From Criibacterium bergeronii (GTDB taxonomy: Bacteria; Bacillota; Clostridia; Peptostreptococcales; Filifactoraceae), in assembly GCF_001693775.2 (NCBI RefSeq), contig NZ_MBEW02000001.1:124001-188000 (forward strand): a stretch of DNA of 64,000 bases, read 5' to 3'. A program made the translations under genes and the position numbers. Each line of letters starts with the position of its first letter. Within the stretch, counting starts at the first letter, position 1. Under the pieces are notes generated by a model. The model ran no database searches. It worked only from the letters and a program-made list of their open reading frames with translations, and had not been told where the DNA came from. Positions 38,712-47,423 of this stretch are shown piece after piece.

Positions 38712-38858
38712 TTATTTCAAGCTTTTGTATCCATCATACTCTTTTAAGAAACCATATTTTAATCCTGTGTCATTGCCCTCTTTATCCGCTGCTGTTTTTA
38801 CTGCAAATCTATTCAAAAACTCTCCTATTATGTCAATCAACGCTCTTAAAAATTTCAA
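38712..38858 (-). pseudogene. Small open frame or C-terminal gene remnant
   Basis: In a 640-bp stretch between groES and the gene at 39068, a minus-strand frame of about 48 codons (TTG start assumed) reads FLRALIDIIGEFLNRFAVK, later GLKYGFLKEYDGYKSLK. It has no ribosome binding site, and a stop codon lies about 11 codons upstream. A good terminator follows it, which suggests the end of a former gene. Family not recognised. The rest of 38465-39060 shows nothing else I can name. Confidence 0.35.
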
Positions 38859-39067
38859 TACATGGTAAAAAATAATTCTTTGTGTTGTTTAAGATATTAG
38901 CTAATAAACTTTCAACAATCTGTGATAACTTCAAGTTAAACGATTGTTTTTGATTGTTAAAATAATATTATTTTCTTTTCTAATTGTCAATCTAATTTAA
39001 TAATATTTTTTTAAACTTGCATATTATTTGAAGTAAAAAGTGCATACTAATCTAAAAATATCGAAAC

Positions 39068-39490
39068 TTACTCAATATTTGCAAAAAGTCTCTTCATCAA
39101 ATCTTTTTGTTTTTTTCTAGCTGTTTCGATATACATTATGGAGACTAAACAAACTATGCCAATTTCTTCTGATTCATAGTCATATCTTGCAGAAAACACT
39201 TCTATTAGAGAATAGTTTACATTCAAGCTTTCGCACAATTTTTTTGCATAATCATCGCTTATTTTCATGTTTGCTAAAAATGTTTCTTCGTCATCAGCTA
39301 GGTCACCGTCTGTTATTGTATTTAAATTTATTCCAAGCTTTTCAGGATTTAAAACAAGCTTATATGCTAACGCATCTTCACGTCCGGTAGCTTTTGTAAT
39401 ATCTGTAGCTGAAATTACGGCGTCATCTTTTGACAATGTTTGTCTTAACTGCTCACTGTCATAAACTTTTTGTGCAAATAATTGATACAT
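39068..39490 (-). CDS. Hypothetical protein
   Basis: A 140-residue soluble protein, unrecognised. It begins MYQLFAQKVYDSEQLRQTLS and ends with a basic helix ARKKQKDLMKRLF. No membrane segments, signal or known motif. TAGGAGAAC precedes the ATG. Two similar inverted repeats flank a TATAAT upstream (see 39535-39613), suggesting its own control. It is downstream of galE but separated by 130 bp. Confidence 0.7.
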   Translation of the reverse strand: MYQLFAQKVYDSEQLRQTLSKDDAVISATDITKATGREDALAYKLVLNPEKLGINLNTITDGDLADDEETFLANMKISDDYAKKLCESLNVNYSLIEVFSARYDYESEEIGIVCLVSIMYIETARKKQKDLMKRLFANIE

Positions 39491-39534
39491 TGTGTTCTCC
39501 TAAAATAGTTATTTATTAATTTAATCAAACAAGT

Positions 39535-39613
39535 GGGCAAACTTAGTTTGCTCCAACAAAGCATAATCTAAATCCTATTATAACATATAATGGACAAACT
39601 TTTTTGTTCGCCC
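39535..39613 (-). promoter_or_regulatory. Twin inverted repeats around the promoter of the 39068 gene
   Basis: GGGCAAAC-TTA-GTTTGCTC at 39535-39553 and GGACAAAC-TTTTTT-GTTCGCCC at 39592-39613 share the pattern GGrCAAAC...GTTyGcyC. Between them, on the minus strand, lies TATAAT (39577-39582). They may be paired operators; the right one might instead be part of a galE terminator, but it lacks a T-run. Confidence 0.4.
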
Positions 39614-39623
39614 ATACATTTTT

Positions 39624-40607
39624 TTATTTTTTATATCCATTTGGGTGTGTGCTATGAAATCTCCACGCATCTGAAATAATTTTTTCCAAATCATCATATT
39701 TTAGGGTAAAGTCTAAAATATCTTTTGCCTTTTGATTAGAGGCGATTAATTTTGCTGGGTCTCCGGCTCTTCTTGGCTCTACTACTGCTGGAATTTCATA
39801 TCCTGTTACTTTTCTAGCTGTTTCTATTACTTCTTTTACGCTATAGCCTTCTCCGCTGCCTAGATTTATTATGTGACTTTGGTCATTTTTTATCAAATAT
39901 TGATAAGCCTTATGATGTGCACTAGCTAGGTCCATAACGTGGATATAGTCTCTTATACAAGTGCCATCTTTTGTATCATAATCGTCTCCAAAAATTGAAA
40001 TGTGTTGCCTTTTTCCAAGTGGTACTTGTAAGATTAATGGGATTAAATGTGTTTCTGTGGTGTGACCTTCGCCTATTTTCCCGCTTTCATGTGCTCCGGC
40101 TGCATTAAAATATCTTAGTGACACATATTTTATACCTGAGCCTACGTCAAACCATTTCATCATTTGCTCCATAGCAAGCTTTGTCTGTCCGTATGTGTTT
40201 GTCGGCATTGGATAGACATCTTCTTTTATTGGCATCTTTTTTACATCGCCATAGGTTGCGGCGGATGAAGAAAATACTATTTTTTTCACATCATGTTTTA
40301 ACATAGCGTTTAACAGCATAAGTGTACCATAAACATTGTTGTGATAATATTTAAATGGCTCAGTCATGCTTTCGCCTACTAGTGAATTTGCTGCAAAATG
40401 TATCACTGCATCGATTTTATTTTGTTCAAAAACTTCGTTTAATTTTTCGTCTCTAATATCTACTTCATAAAATTTTTCTATGTCAAGGCTCTCCTTATGC
40501 CCTGTGGCTAAATTGTCTACTGCTATTACATCTTCGCCCTGCTCTTGCAAATATTTAACTGTATGTGAGCCTATATAGCCTGCTGCTCCTGTTACTAATA
40601 TACTCAT
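39624..40607 (-). CDS. galE: UDP-glucose 4-epimerase
   Basis: Interconverts UDP-glucose and UDP-galactose. The 327-residue SDR protein has the NAD-binding GAAGYIGSHTVKYLQ at the N-terminus. Catalytic Ser/Tyr are in FSSSAATYG and the YxxxK motif TYGQTKLAMEQ. RYFNAAGAHESG and RDYIHVMDLASAH are diagnostic for GalE. It is downstream of a broken galT on the same strand, so the Leloir pathway is incomplete here, but GalE can still serve glycan synthesis. Confidence 0.96.
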   Translation of the reverse strand: MSILVTGAAGYIGSHTVKYLQEQGEDVIAVDNLATGHKESLDIEKFYEVDIRDEKLNEVFEQNKIDAVIHFAANSLVGESMTEPFKYYHNNVYGTLMLLNAMLKHDVKKIVFSSSAATYGDVKKMPIKEDVYPMPTNTYGQTKLAMEQMMKWFDVGSGIKYVSLRYFNAAGAHESGKIGEGHTTETHLIPLILQVPLGKRQHISIFGDDYDTKDGTCIRDYIHVMDLASAHHKAYQYLIKNDQSHIINLGSGEGYSVKEVIETARKVTGYEIPAVVEPRRAGDPAKLIASNQKAKDILDFTLKYDDLEKIISDAWRFHSTHPNGYKK

Positions 40608-40631
40608 AATCTACTCCATTTTTAAATAAAA

Positions 40632-41613
40632 TTAAAATTTATTTTTTGTATATCTCTCAACCGCATCTTTTAGAACTTGTGCAGTTTCTTCAACTTTCAT
40701 AGGATTTCCATGTGCAAATGCACCAGTTTGTGAGCTGGCGTTGTATTTTATAGAATTTTTGCCTCTAAGCGGAGGATAAAATTTCACATGAAATCTGTAA
40801 TATTTATCTGCGTCCTTGTACTTTTGAGAATTTACCGGATACTGGTACACGCACATCATATATGGGAAATCTCTGTCGTATACAAGGTCAAATGAGCCTG
40901 TCAATGTCTTTAGAGCTTTTGCAAAGGACTTTTTCATTTTTTCATCAAAATCTGAGAATAAGCCTACATTTTTTTGGCTACAATGTATGCACCGAATGGA
41001 TATTCGCAAAAAAATGGGATGTATACCGCAAAATATTCGTCTTCAAAAATCATTCTTTCGCCACATTTTTTTCGTCTGTATACATTTGGTCGAAAAGATT
41101 TTTGCCGGTTTTTTCATAATAATTTTTGGTATTTTCCAGCTCAAGTCTTAATCTAAATGGCATTTTTGAATAACCGTAGATTTGCCCATGCGGGTGAGGC
41201 ATAGTAGTGCCTACTTCTTTTCCTTTGTTTTCAAATACGAAAATATATTTAATTTTTTCGTCTGCTTTCATCACATTCGTACGTTCAACCCAAAGGTCTA
41301 TTAATTTTTCTATATGCTCAATACTTTGCTCGTGTAATTTGCCCGTATGTTCAGGACTGTAAAGGATTACTTCACATTTGCCATAAGACGGTGCTGTTTT
41401 GTATAGCTCACTGCCTACATTATCAGGCTCGGATGGATTTTGAGAAAGTATAGGAAAGTCGTTGTCATATTCATATACTTAGTAATCCTCAGGCACTCTT
41501 CCTGAGCCTAGGTCAAACGGACACCAGTTTTTTTGCATCTTAGGTCTGTTTGACCGGTTTGCACTTACCATTGTCCAGTCATCGAGTAGTGGGTTATATC
41601 TTAGTTCTGCCAT
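40632..41613 (-). pseudogene. galT: Galactose-1-phosphate uridylyltransferase, broken
   Basis: A GalT that would convert galactose-1-phosphate. From ATG 41613 the text runs LRYNPLLDDWTMVSA...NWCPFDLGSGRVPEDY, then an in-frame TAA near 41478. Reading continues through the active-site region TTMPHPHGQIYGY (HPH nucleophile histidine). A frame change in an A-run near 41060 leads to GERMIFEDEYFAVYIPFF, and another A-run shift near 40975 leads to NVGLFSDFDEKM and the C-terminus. Three lesions, two in homopolymers. Real decay is likely; sequencing error could explain the homopolymer ones. Confidence 0.9.
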
Positions 41614-41803
41614 TATTTCACCTTTTCTATAATAAATTTACATATGTAAATATATAGGATAATATATTTTAAAACTTTTATAGCTTACATTATAACAAAA
41701 CTAAAAAATTACAGCTATTAAATTATTTAATAATTTGAAAAAAGTCAATATAATTAAATTTTTTGAATATTTGTTTAAATTAGGCAATTTTATCGTTTCT
41801 TTG

Positions 41804-41838
41804 CAAAAAAAGCCAACAGAATTTTCACTCTGTTGGCT
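41804..41838 (-). terminator. Terminator of the small secreted-protein gene
   Basis: AGCCAACAGA (41811-41820) pairs perfectly with TCTGTTGGCT (41829-41838); the minus strand then has seven T's. It follows the stop codon at 41850. Confidence 0.88.
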
Positions 41839-41849
41839 CAAACTAACTT

Positions 41850-42098
41850 TTAAAATACCACATTGTTTTTATCATACACTTTAACTTTTGCCATTCCATC
41901 TTCTTTAAAAAATTCTATGTATCTATTTGGATAAACCTCTCTTACCCATCTGAGAGCTTTTTTATTTGTCGATTGCTCTATCTTATTTTGTGTATCAATG
42001 GTCATTTCTGATTAATTTTTATCTATTGCAAAAACTGGTGTTGTCATTACAAAACTAAATAATCCAAGTGCTAATAATTTTTTAAAGCTTAATTTCAT
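41850..42098 (-). pseudogene. Small secreted protein with premature stop
   Basis: From ATG 42098 the first 24 codons encode a clean signal peptide (KLLALGLFSFVMTTPVFA). After IDKN a TAA at 42012-42014 stops it. The same frame then continues 54 more codons (KALRWVREVYPNRYIEFF and KVKVYDKNNVVF) to a final TAA and a good terminator. The mature part would have been a short, basic exported protein of unknown family. A single nonsense change separates the two halves. Confidence 0.7.
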
Positions 42099-42273
42099 TA
42101 TAATGTTTCTTCCCATTTTGTCCTGATTAATTTGTTATACCTAAATTTCTTTGCAAATACAAGTTATTTTAATATTTTACCTGTAAATCAAATTTTTTTT
42201 CAATAGTAACTGTAAAATTTGGCTTTGATATGGAGCATCTACACTACTTAACTATCCAAATAAGCTACATCTG

Positions 42274-42640
42274 TTATTTATCTTTTTTGGTGTCCAATGT
42301 TTTTATTTCGGTATCGTTCAGTTTTTCAAGTGAGATAAGTTGTGTTCTTGCAAGCTTTCTAAGCTCTATCATTCTTTGAACTTGGCTTATTCCTTTTTCG
42401 ATTAGGATTGCATTGTATGACTCCATATTGGCTAAGACTAGAAGTTCATTTAGACTTGCATAATCTCTCATATTTCCTTTTATGTTCAGATTTTCTTGTC
42501 TCCACTGTTTTGCTCTTTTGTTAAATAGGGCAACATTAAGCATATCCGCTTCTCTTGCATATTTATATGATAACTGCTCGTTGGTTAAATCAGCTAAGAG
42601 GTATTCATCATGACAAAGAGATGTAACGAATGCGATAATG
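42274..42640 (-). pseudogene. KilA-N domain protein, C-terminal remnant
   Basis: Reads DEYLLADLTNEQLSYKY, then LNVALFNKRAKQWRQEN, MRDYASLNELLVLANMES and a C-terminal helix. This is the C-terminal part of KilA-N/RhuM-like proteins found in phages and genomic islands. The N-terminal DNA-binding domain is absent; an in-frame stop lies near 42643 where the IS30 remnant begins on the other strand. Only part from ATG 42543 has an uninterrupted start-to-stop frame. Confidence 0.75.
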
Positions 42641-42798
42641 CTTTACTCAGTGAATATTTTCCCAAGAAGACAGATTTGGCAAAAATATCTACATAAGATC
42701 TTATTAAAAATTTAATGGAGCTCAATAACAGACCTAGGAAGTGTCTAAATTATCAAACTCCATTTGATATATTTATGCATGAACTTAGTTTGACTTAA
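42634..42798 (+). pseudogene. IS30-family transposase, C-terminal remnant
   Basis: Plus-strand text NALLSEYFPKKTDLAKIST, stop, DLIKNLMELNNRPRKCLNYQ, TPFDIFMHELSLT matches the end of IS30-type transposases. It has an in-frame TAA. Only about 50 codons remain. The junction with the KilA-N remnant is at about 42630, consistent with insertion followed by deletion. The sequence to about 42860 may be the IS right end. Confidence 0.8.
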
Positions 42799-42931
42799 GT
42801 GTATCAGTATTATTTGCAATTCATCACAAATAAATACTGGATTAAGTTTTAATACCAACTCTGGTATTGAGCCAAATTTAAAAGTTTAGATTCATGATTA
42901 AAAAATTATTCAAGATTTTTTTATTTATCTT

Positions 42932-43579
42932 TTATTTATCTATAGATAAGATTAATAGCATTTTAAATCTTGTAATTGCAGTCACATTATGGGTTACATT
43001 TGCCGGAAATACTATTTGTTCTCCGGATTCAATCTCAACTTCTTTTTCTCCAACAAGAAGCTTTGCCTTACCCTCAAGTGCTATGACAAGAGCATCCCCG
43101 GGAGCCTTGTGTGGTTTTAGACCCTCACCTGCATCAAAAGCCATTAGAACAAGCCTAAACCCGTCTTTTGATACAAGGTCAATGTTTGCGATTCCTCCAT
43201 CCACATAATCTAAATAGTCAACTAGTTTAATTTTTTTCCCCTTGTCAATGTTTTTCATTTCTTCCTCCTCTAAGTTAATTGCGATTTCTAAAAATATACT
43301 TTTTCCCCTTGCCTCTATGTCAAAAAGTTTATTTTTTTCAAAAAGTATTAGTTCGTTTTTTATGAGTTTTTCATTATTAAAGTTAATCTCGCCTTTTAAA
43401 ACAGTATATAATCTTTCCTCAGCATAAAATTCAGGGGAAATGTCCGTGTTTTGGTCAAGACTCATAAGTAAGATGTGAAGATTATATAAATCTACAAGTT
43501 TCTTGCTTATAGTTTGATTGTCTTTTATGGGTATGACCTTTTCTATTGTCAATATTTTTCCCTTACTAATATTTTTCAT
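42932..43579 (-). CDS. Bicupin protein of the Fur-linked operon
   Basis: A 215-residue protein with two cupin-like halves. The second is clear: DAGEGLKPHKAPGDALVIAL, LEGKAKLLVGEKEVEI and GEQIVFPANVTHNVTAI. The first half (SPEFYAEERLYTVLKGEI) is more degenerate and lacks most metal histidines. Start ATG 43579 with AGGTGA 5 bp before; it begins 1 bp beyond the ATPase stop, so it is the last gene of the operon. Possible role: ligand or metal-complex binding or a small-molecule enzyme; not known. Confidence 0.75.
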   Translation of the reverse strand: MKNISKGKILTIEKVIPIKDNQTISKKLVDLYNLHILLMSLDQNTDISPEFYAEERLYTVLKGEINFNNEKLIKNELILFEKNKLFDIEARGKSIFLEIAINLEEEEMKNIDKGKKIKLVDYLDYVDGGIANIDLVSKDGFRLVLMAFDAGEGLKPHKAPGDALVIALEGKAKLLVGEKEVEIESGEQIVFPANVTHNVTAITRFKMLLILSIDK

Positions 43580-43580
43580 T

Positions 43581-44384
43581 TTAATCACCTACTATGCTAA
43601 TGGGTATTATAGTATTATATTCTTCCTTATCTTTTTTTATTTTTTCAAGTATAACCTCTACGCCAAATGCTTCTTTCATATTTCCCTTACAGATAATATC
43701 AGATGTCTTGCCTATTTTATGTCTACCATTGTGCATTAACATCAAACATTTATCTGCTACTTCAAGAGCGTGGGCTGGGTAATGAGTATTTATAATAACA
43801 CTGATATTGTCTATTTTGGATAGTTTTTTGATTAATGAAATTATTTTTAGCTGATTTTTAAAATCAAGGCCACTTTCCGGCTCATCTAATATGATTAAGC
43901 TTGGATCTGAAATTAAGGCTCTGGCTATGAGAACCATCTGGAGTTCTCCTCCACTCATCACTGAACATGACTTATCTTTAAAATTTTCTATAGCTAAGCT
44001 TTTCATAAGATTTTCTGCCTTTTCATATTCTCTTGCACCCGGTTTTGCAAATGGTCCAATCTTGCTAGCAAGACCTAGAACTACCATATCTATACCAGAA
44101 TATTCAAAAGAAAATGACCTTTTTTGTGGAACGTATGATATATTGGACCATAATTCCCTTCGGCTAAATGATGCAATATCCTTTCCGTCCAAATAACTTT
44201 TGCCAAATTTCCATTTTTCGAAATCACATATACATCTTATAAGGCTTGTTTTGCCAACTCCATTAGGGCCTAAAATAGATAAAACCTGACCTTGATCCAA
44301 ACAAAAAGATAAATTCTTAAATAATGCATGATTTTTATAATAATGAAATCCTGCATCTTTTACTTCTAATTTAATTGAAACCAC
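43581..44384 (-). CDS. Iron/heme/corrinoid-type ABC transporter ATP-binding protein
   Basis: Cytoplasmic ATPase of a FecCDE/BtuCD-like importer. The 267-residue protein has Walker A GPNGVGKTSLIRC, Q-loop FSFEY, signature SVMSGGELQMVLIARAL, Walker B LIILDEPESGLD and switch His in INTHYPAHALE. Its start overlaps the permease end by 14 bp. Substrate may be a siderophore, heme or corrinoid; the Fur box upstream favours iron. Confidence 0.92.
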   Translation of the reverse strand: MVSIKLEVKDAGFHYYKNHALFKNLSFCLDQGQVLSILGPNGVGKTSLIRCICDFEKWKFGKSYLDGKDIASFSRRELWSNISYVPQKRSFSFEYSGIDMVVLGLASKIGPFAKPGAREYEKAENLMKSLAIENFKDKSCSVMSGGELQMVLIARALISDPSLIILDEPESGLDFKNQLKIISLIKKLSKIDNISVIINTHYPAHALEVADKCLMLMHNGRHKIGKTSDIICKGNMKEAFGVEVILEKIKKDKEEYNTIIPISIVGD

Positions 44385-45399
44385 CCCCAGTTTTTCTAAT
44401 TAGGCTTATGAAAATTGGAGCTCCAATAATTGCTGTAAGAACTGATATAGGTAGTTCTATTACAGAAACTGTCCTTGATAAAGCTTCTATTAGTACCATA
44501 AGACTTGCTCCTAAAGATATACTAAAAGGGAGGGTGTGGGTGTTATTTGCTCCCACCATCATCCTTGCCATGTGGGGAATTATCAAACCAATCCAACCAA
44601 CTTGGCCACACATTGATATGGATGATGCAGTTATAAGTGTAGAAGCAAATATAAAAATGAGTCGGGTTTTTCTGACATTTACTCCTAAACTTTTTGCTTC
44701 ATCTTCCGATAAGCTCATAACATTTAACCTGAATATCAAAAGCCTTATTAAAATAATTCCAAAAATTATTAAGGGTGCTGAAAGCATTAAGTTTCTGTAG
44801 GATGATCTTGCAAAAGAACCCATGAGCCAATAGCTAATTGCTGGCAACTTGTCTGTAGGGTCAGCTGTATATTTTAATAAGGATGCTAAGGCGTTTGTTA
44901 AGGAAGAAACTACCAGACCTGCTAAGATAAGCATTATTGTAGATGACTTAGTCCTAGTCTTGCCTATATATAGGGTTAATACAACTCCAATTAATCCAAA
45001 AACTAAAGCTAAGGCTTGGATGGATAGGGTTGAAAGTGATAGGAGTATGCCGATTACTGCCCCAAGACTTGCAGCTGAACTAACACCTAAAATATCTGGA
45101 GTTGCCAAGGGGTTTGAAAAAACCCCTTGAAAGGCAAGACCAGCAGTGGAAAGACCTGCTCCTACTAAAAGACCAGTAATAATTCTTGGTAATCTTACAT
45201 TTATTATTACTGATTCAAGCATGGGGTCATAGTCCCTACCACTTAGATAAGCATTGAAAAAATCTACAATCTGTCTTATGCTTAGAGGCATTCTCCCAAT
45301 AGCAAGTGCCAAAATACTGATTAATATTGGTAGACTTATTAGTATCATATATGAGTTTGCTGTTATTTTTTTATCTTTGATAAGGATTTTTTTAATCAT
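44371..45399 (-). CDS. Iron/heme/corrinoid-type ABC transporter permease
   Basis: FecCD/BtuC-type permease of 342 residues with about ten membrane helices. Signatures: LPRIITGLLVGAGLSTAGLA near residue 70, NPLATPDILGVSSAASLGA, and the C-terminal GQVGWIGLIIPHMARMMVG where the coupling loop contacts the ATPase. It overlaps the binding-protein gene by 4 bp and the ATPase by 14 bp, so the operon is translationally coupled. Confidence 0.93.
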   Translation of the reverse strand: MIKKILIKDKKITANSYMILISLPILISILALAIGRMPLSIRQIVDFFNAYLSGRDYDPMLESVIINVRLPRIITGLLVGAGLSTAGLAFQGVFSNPLATPDILGVSSAASLGAVIGILLSLSTLSIQALALVFGLIGVVLTLYIGKTRTKSSTIMLILAGLVVSSLTNALASLLKYTADPTDKLPAISYWLMGSFARSSYRNLMLSAPLIIFGIILIRLLIFRLNVMSLSEDEAKSLGVNVRKTRLIFIFASTLITASSISMCGQVGWIGLIIPHMARMMVGANNTHTLPFSISLGASLMVLIEALSRTVSVIELPISVLTAIIGAPIFISLIRKTGGGFN

Positions 45400-46565
45400 A
45401 TATCAAACATATCCTCAATTTGCTCATCGGTTAATTCATAACTATACCAAGTCTTATAATAATCTTTAATCATTGTTTTAAGGTCATAGTCTTTAAATTC
45501 TTCAGGATAGGTTGATTTTGCAAGCCAAGCTAGTACAAGCGGGCCATCCGGATTTGGGGTAAACCAATTCCACATACCAAGCTTAGTGTTATAAACTTTT
45601 TTATCCTTGACTGCTTTCATATTTGAAAAATCAATACCTTCTACTGAATTTGCAAATACATCTTTTGTTGTAATGTCAAGAAGACCGGGACCGTCAAGAT
45701 ACAGTATATCTGGATTCCATTGATAAATTTGTTCTACAGAAACTTTAGCAAAACCTTTTGCTTCATCAGCCAGATTTTTGACACCAATTCTCTTTAGCCA
45801 AAAATCTCCAAACACTCCCTTACCGGCAACCATTGGTACACCTTGAGTATATTTCCATAAAATCATGCCGGTTGGTTTTTTATTATCATCTATTTTTGCA
45901 ATTCTTTCTTCAACATCTTTTACAATTTCTTGACCTGCTTTTATAAATTCATCTGTTTTTCCACTTTCACCAAATACATCTTCTAAGAGCTTTAACCATT
46001 GTGTGTACCTATCTATTGGATCAGCTGGACCATTTGTACCAACTGTAGCAAATCCTACACACGGAATCCCTGTCTTTTTAAGAGTTTCATAATGTTCTTT
46101 ATTTGAAGCATTATAAAAAATAACATCCGGTTTAAGCTTCATTATTTCCTCAATATTTATGTCAGATTGACCTTGAACTGTATTTTGACTATCAAGAAGC
46201 TCTGGGGCTATATCCTTTAATACTGTATTTGAAATTACTTGCTTAAGAGAACCCGCATAACCAACAATATACGGAGCCTTTCCATGGTGGTAAGCCATAT
46301 AAGTAGATAAAATAGGAATCTGATCTATTACTATTCTTTCAACTTTCTCCGGAACTTCTACCTTATTACCTGCATGGTCTGTGATTGCCCTAACTTTTTT
46401 ATTTTCATCCTTAGTTTCTTCTGTCTTTTCTTCCCTTTTCTCAGTTTGAATCACTTCCTTGCTTTCTGATTTTTGTTCAGTTTTCGTATTGCCACAAGCA
46501 GTCATGCCTGTTAAGGCAAGCACTGCCAGACATAAAATTAATGATTTTTTTTTAATAGCTTTCAT
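45396..46565 (-). CDS. Iron-type ABC transporter substrate-binding lipoprotein
   Basis: Extracellular solute-binding protein of 389 residues. The signal peptide ends in a lipobox (TGMTAC), with Cys 24 as the lipid site, followed by a Lys/Glu-rich linker. The binding domain begins RAITDHAGNKVEVPEKVERI, as in FecB/FepB-type class III proteins. INIEEIMKLKPDVIF and WNPDILYLDGPG are also typical. Gene begins directly at the methyltransferase stop. Ligand unknown. Confidence 0.92.
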   Translation of the reverse strand: MKAIKKKSLILCLAVLALTGMTACGNTKTEQKSESKEVIQTEKREEKTEETKDENKKVRAITDHAGNKVEVPEKVERIVIDQIPILSTYMAYHHGKAPYIVGYAGSLKQVISNTVLKDIAPELLDSQNTVQGQSDINIEEIMKLKPDVIFYNASNKEHYETLKKTGIPCVGFATVGTNGPADPIDRYTQWLKLLEDVFGESGKTDEFIKAGQEIVKDVEERIAKIDDNKKPTGMILWKYTQGVPMVAGKGVFGDFWLKRIGVKNLADEAKGFAKVSVEQIYQWNPDILYLDGPGLLDITTKDVFANSVEGIDFSNMKAVKDKKVYNTKLGMWNWFTPNPDGPLVLAWLAKSTYPEEFKDYDLKTMIKDYYKTWYSYELTDEQIEDMFDI

Positions 46566-47324
46566 CTAATCCTCCTTTTTACTTGCTAAAACTATATATG
46601 AAATGCTTGAATTTTTAGACCTTTCTAACATTTTTGTAAATCTGTCCCTATTTTCTTCTGAATAGGCTTTTTTATAAAAATTTGCAGCCCCAACCGGTCC
46701 CTCATCTTTTATGATTGTATCTCTGTCTAAGAGAATCATCTTACCCGTTCTTTGTGAAAAAGGTCTAAAAGAATTTTCTATAAAAACTTTATTCCAATTT
46801 TCTAGGGTTAGAGGATACACATTCATGTTTGTAAATTTTGAAAGTTCCCTTCTTATATCTTCACTTTCATTTTCCACTGCAACATCATGAGTTAATAAAT
46901 AACCGCCTTTTTTTAAAACCCTGTGATAATTTTTAAGAGCCTTTGCTTTTTCTTCATTTGGAAGCATGGTAAGCATTGCCTCATTAATTATTAAATCAAA
47001 TGTTTCATCCTCAAAATCCAACTTTAAGGCATCCATATTTATAACTTCAATTTCTTTGTCTAAGCCTAGAAGCTTTATATTCTCTAAGGCTTGGTCTATG
47101 GCAATTTGGTCGTTGTCTATACCTATTATTTTGCATTTATATTTAGTATAAACTCTTATTAGGTTATCTCCTCTATTGCAAGCAACTTCTAAAACTTTCA
47201 TATCTTTATCAATCTGTACCTGATCAAGTAACCAATCGGTCATAAGACCTCCACCTGGTCTGAGTCTTGTTCTTCCAAGCATCTTTAAAAAATCATGTCC
47301 AAAAATAATTTTACTTTTATCCAT
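46566..47324 (-). CDS. SAM-dependent methyltransferase, first gene of the Fur-linked operon
   Basis: Class I methyltransferase of 252 residues. Motif I is VLEVACNRGDNLIRV (the second Gly replaced), then GIDNDQIAIDQA, INMDALKLDF and LIINEAMLTMLP. Start ATG 47324 follows AGGAG. The Fur box lies 18 bp upstream. Methyltransferases in iron-uptake operons can modify a siderophore, a heme breakdown product or a metal ligand; which one is unknown. Tight coupling with the binding-protein gene suggests a shared function. Confidence 0.88.
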   Translation of the reverse strand: MDKSKIIFGHDFLKMLGRTRLRPGGGLMTDWLLDQVQIDKDMKVLEVACNRGDNLIRVYTKYKCKIIGIDNDQIAIDQALENIKLLGLDKEIEVINMDALKLDFEDETFDLIINEAMLTMLPNEEKAKALKNYHRVLKKGGYLLTHDVAVENESEDIRRELSKFTNMNVYPLTLENWNKVFIENSFRPFSQRTGKMILLDRDTIIKDEGPVGAANFYKKAYSEENRDRFTKMLERSKNSSISYIVLASKKED

Positions 47325-47340
47325 TTTCTCCTCTTCTTTC

Positions 47341-47369
47341 TTGATAATAATTATCATTACGTTTATAAT
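47341..47369. promoter_or_regulatory. Fur box inside the divergent methyltransferase / crp promoter
   Basis: TGATAAT-A-ATTATCA (47342-47356) is a perfect 7-1-7 palindrome of Fur type. On the plus strand TTGATA (47341-47346), 17-bp spacer and TATAAT (47364-47369) form the promoter of the Crp/Fnr gene, so the palindrome covers its -35 and spacer. On the minus strand the same palindrome lies between the operon's likely -10 (TATTAT, near 47366-47371) and the methyltransferase start. Fur could repress both directions. Confidence 0.8.
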
Positions 47370-47423
47370 AATAACATAGATAATTTTTATTGCAGTTGCA
47401 AAAGCAACAAAGAGGGGGATTTT

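Noticed and set aside
47295-47423. Longer N-terminus for the Crp/Fnr protein
   Set aside because: That start would place coding sequence across the Fur box and promoter; ATG 47424 has the good ribosome binding site.
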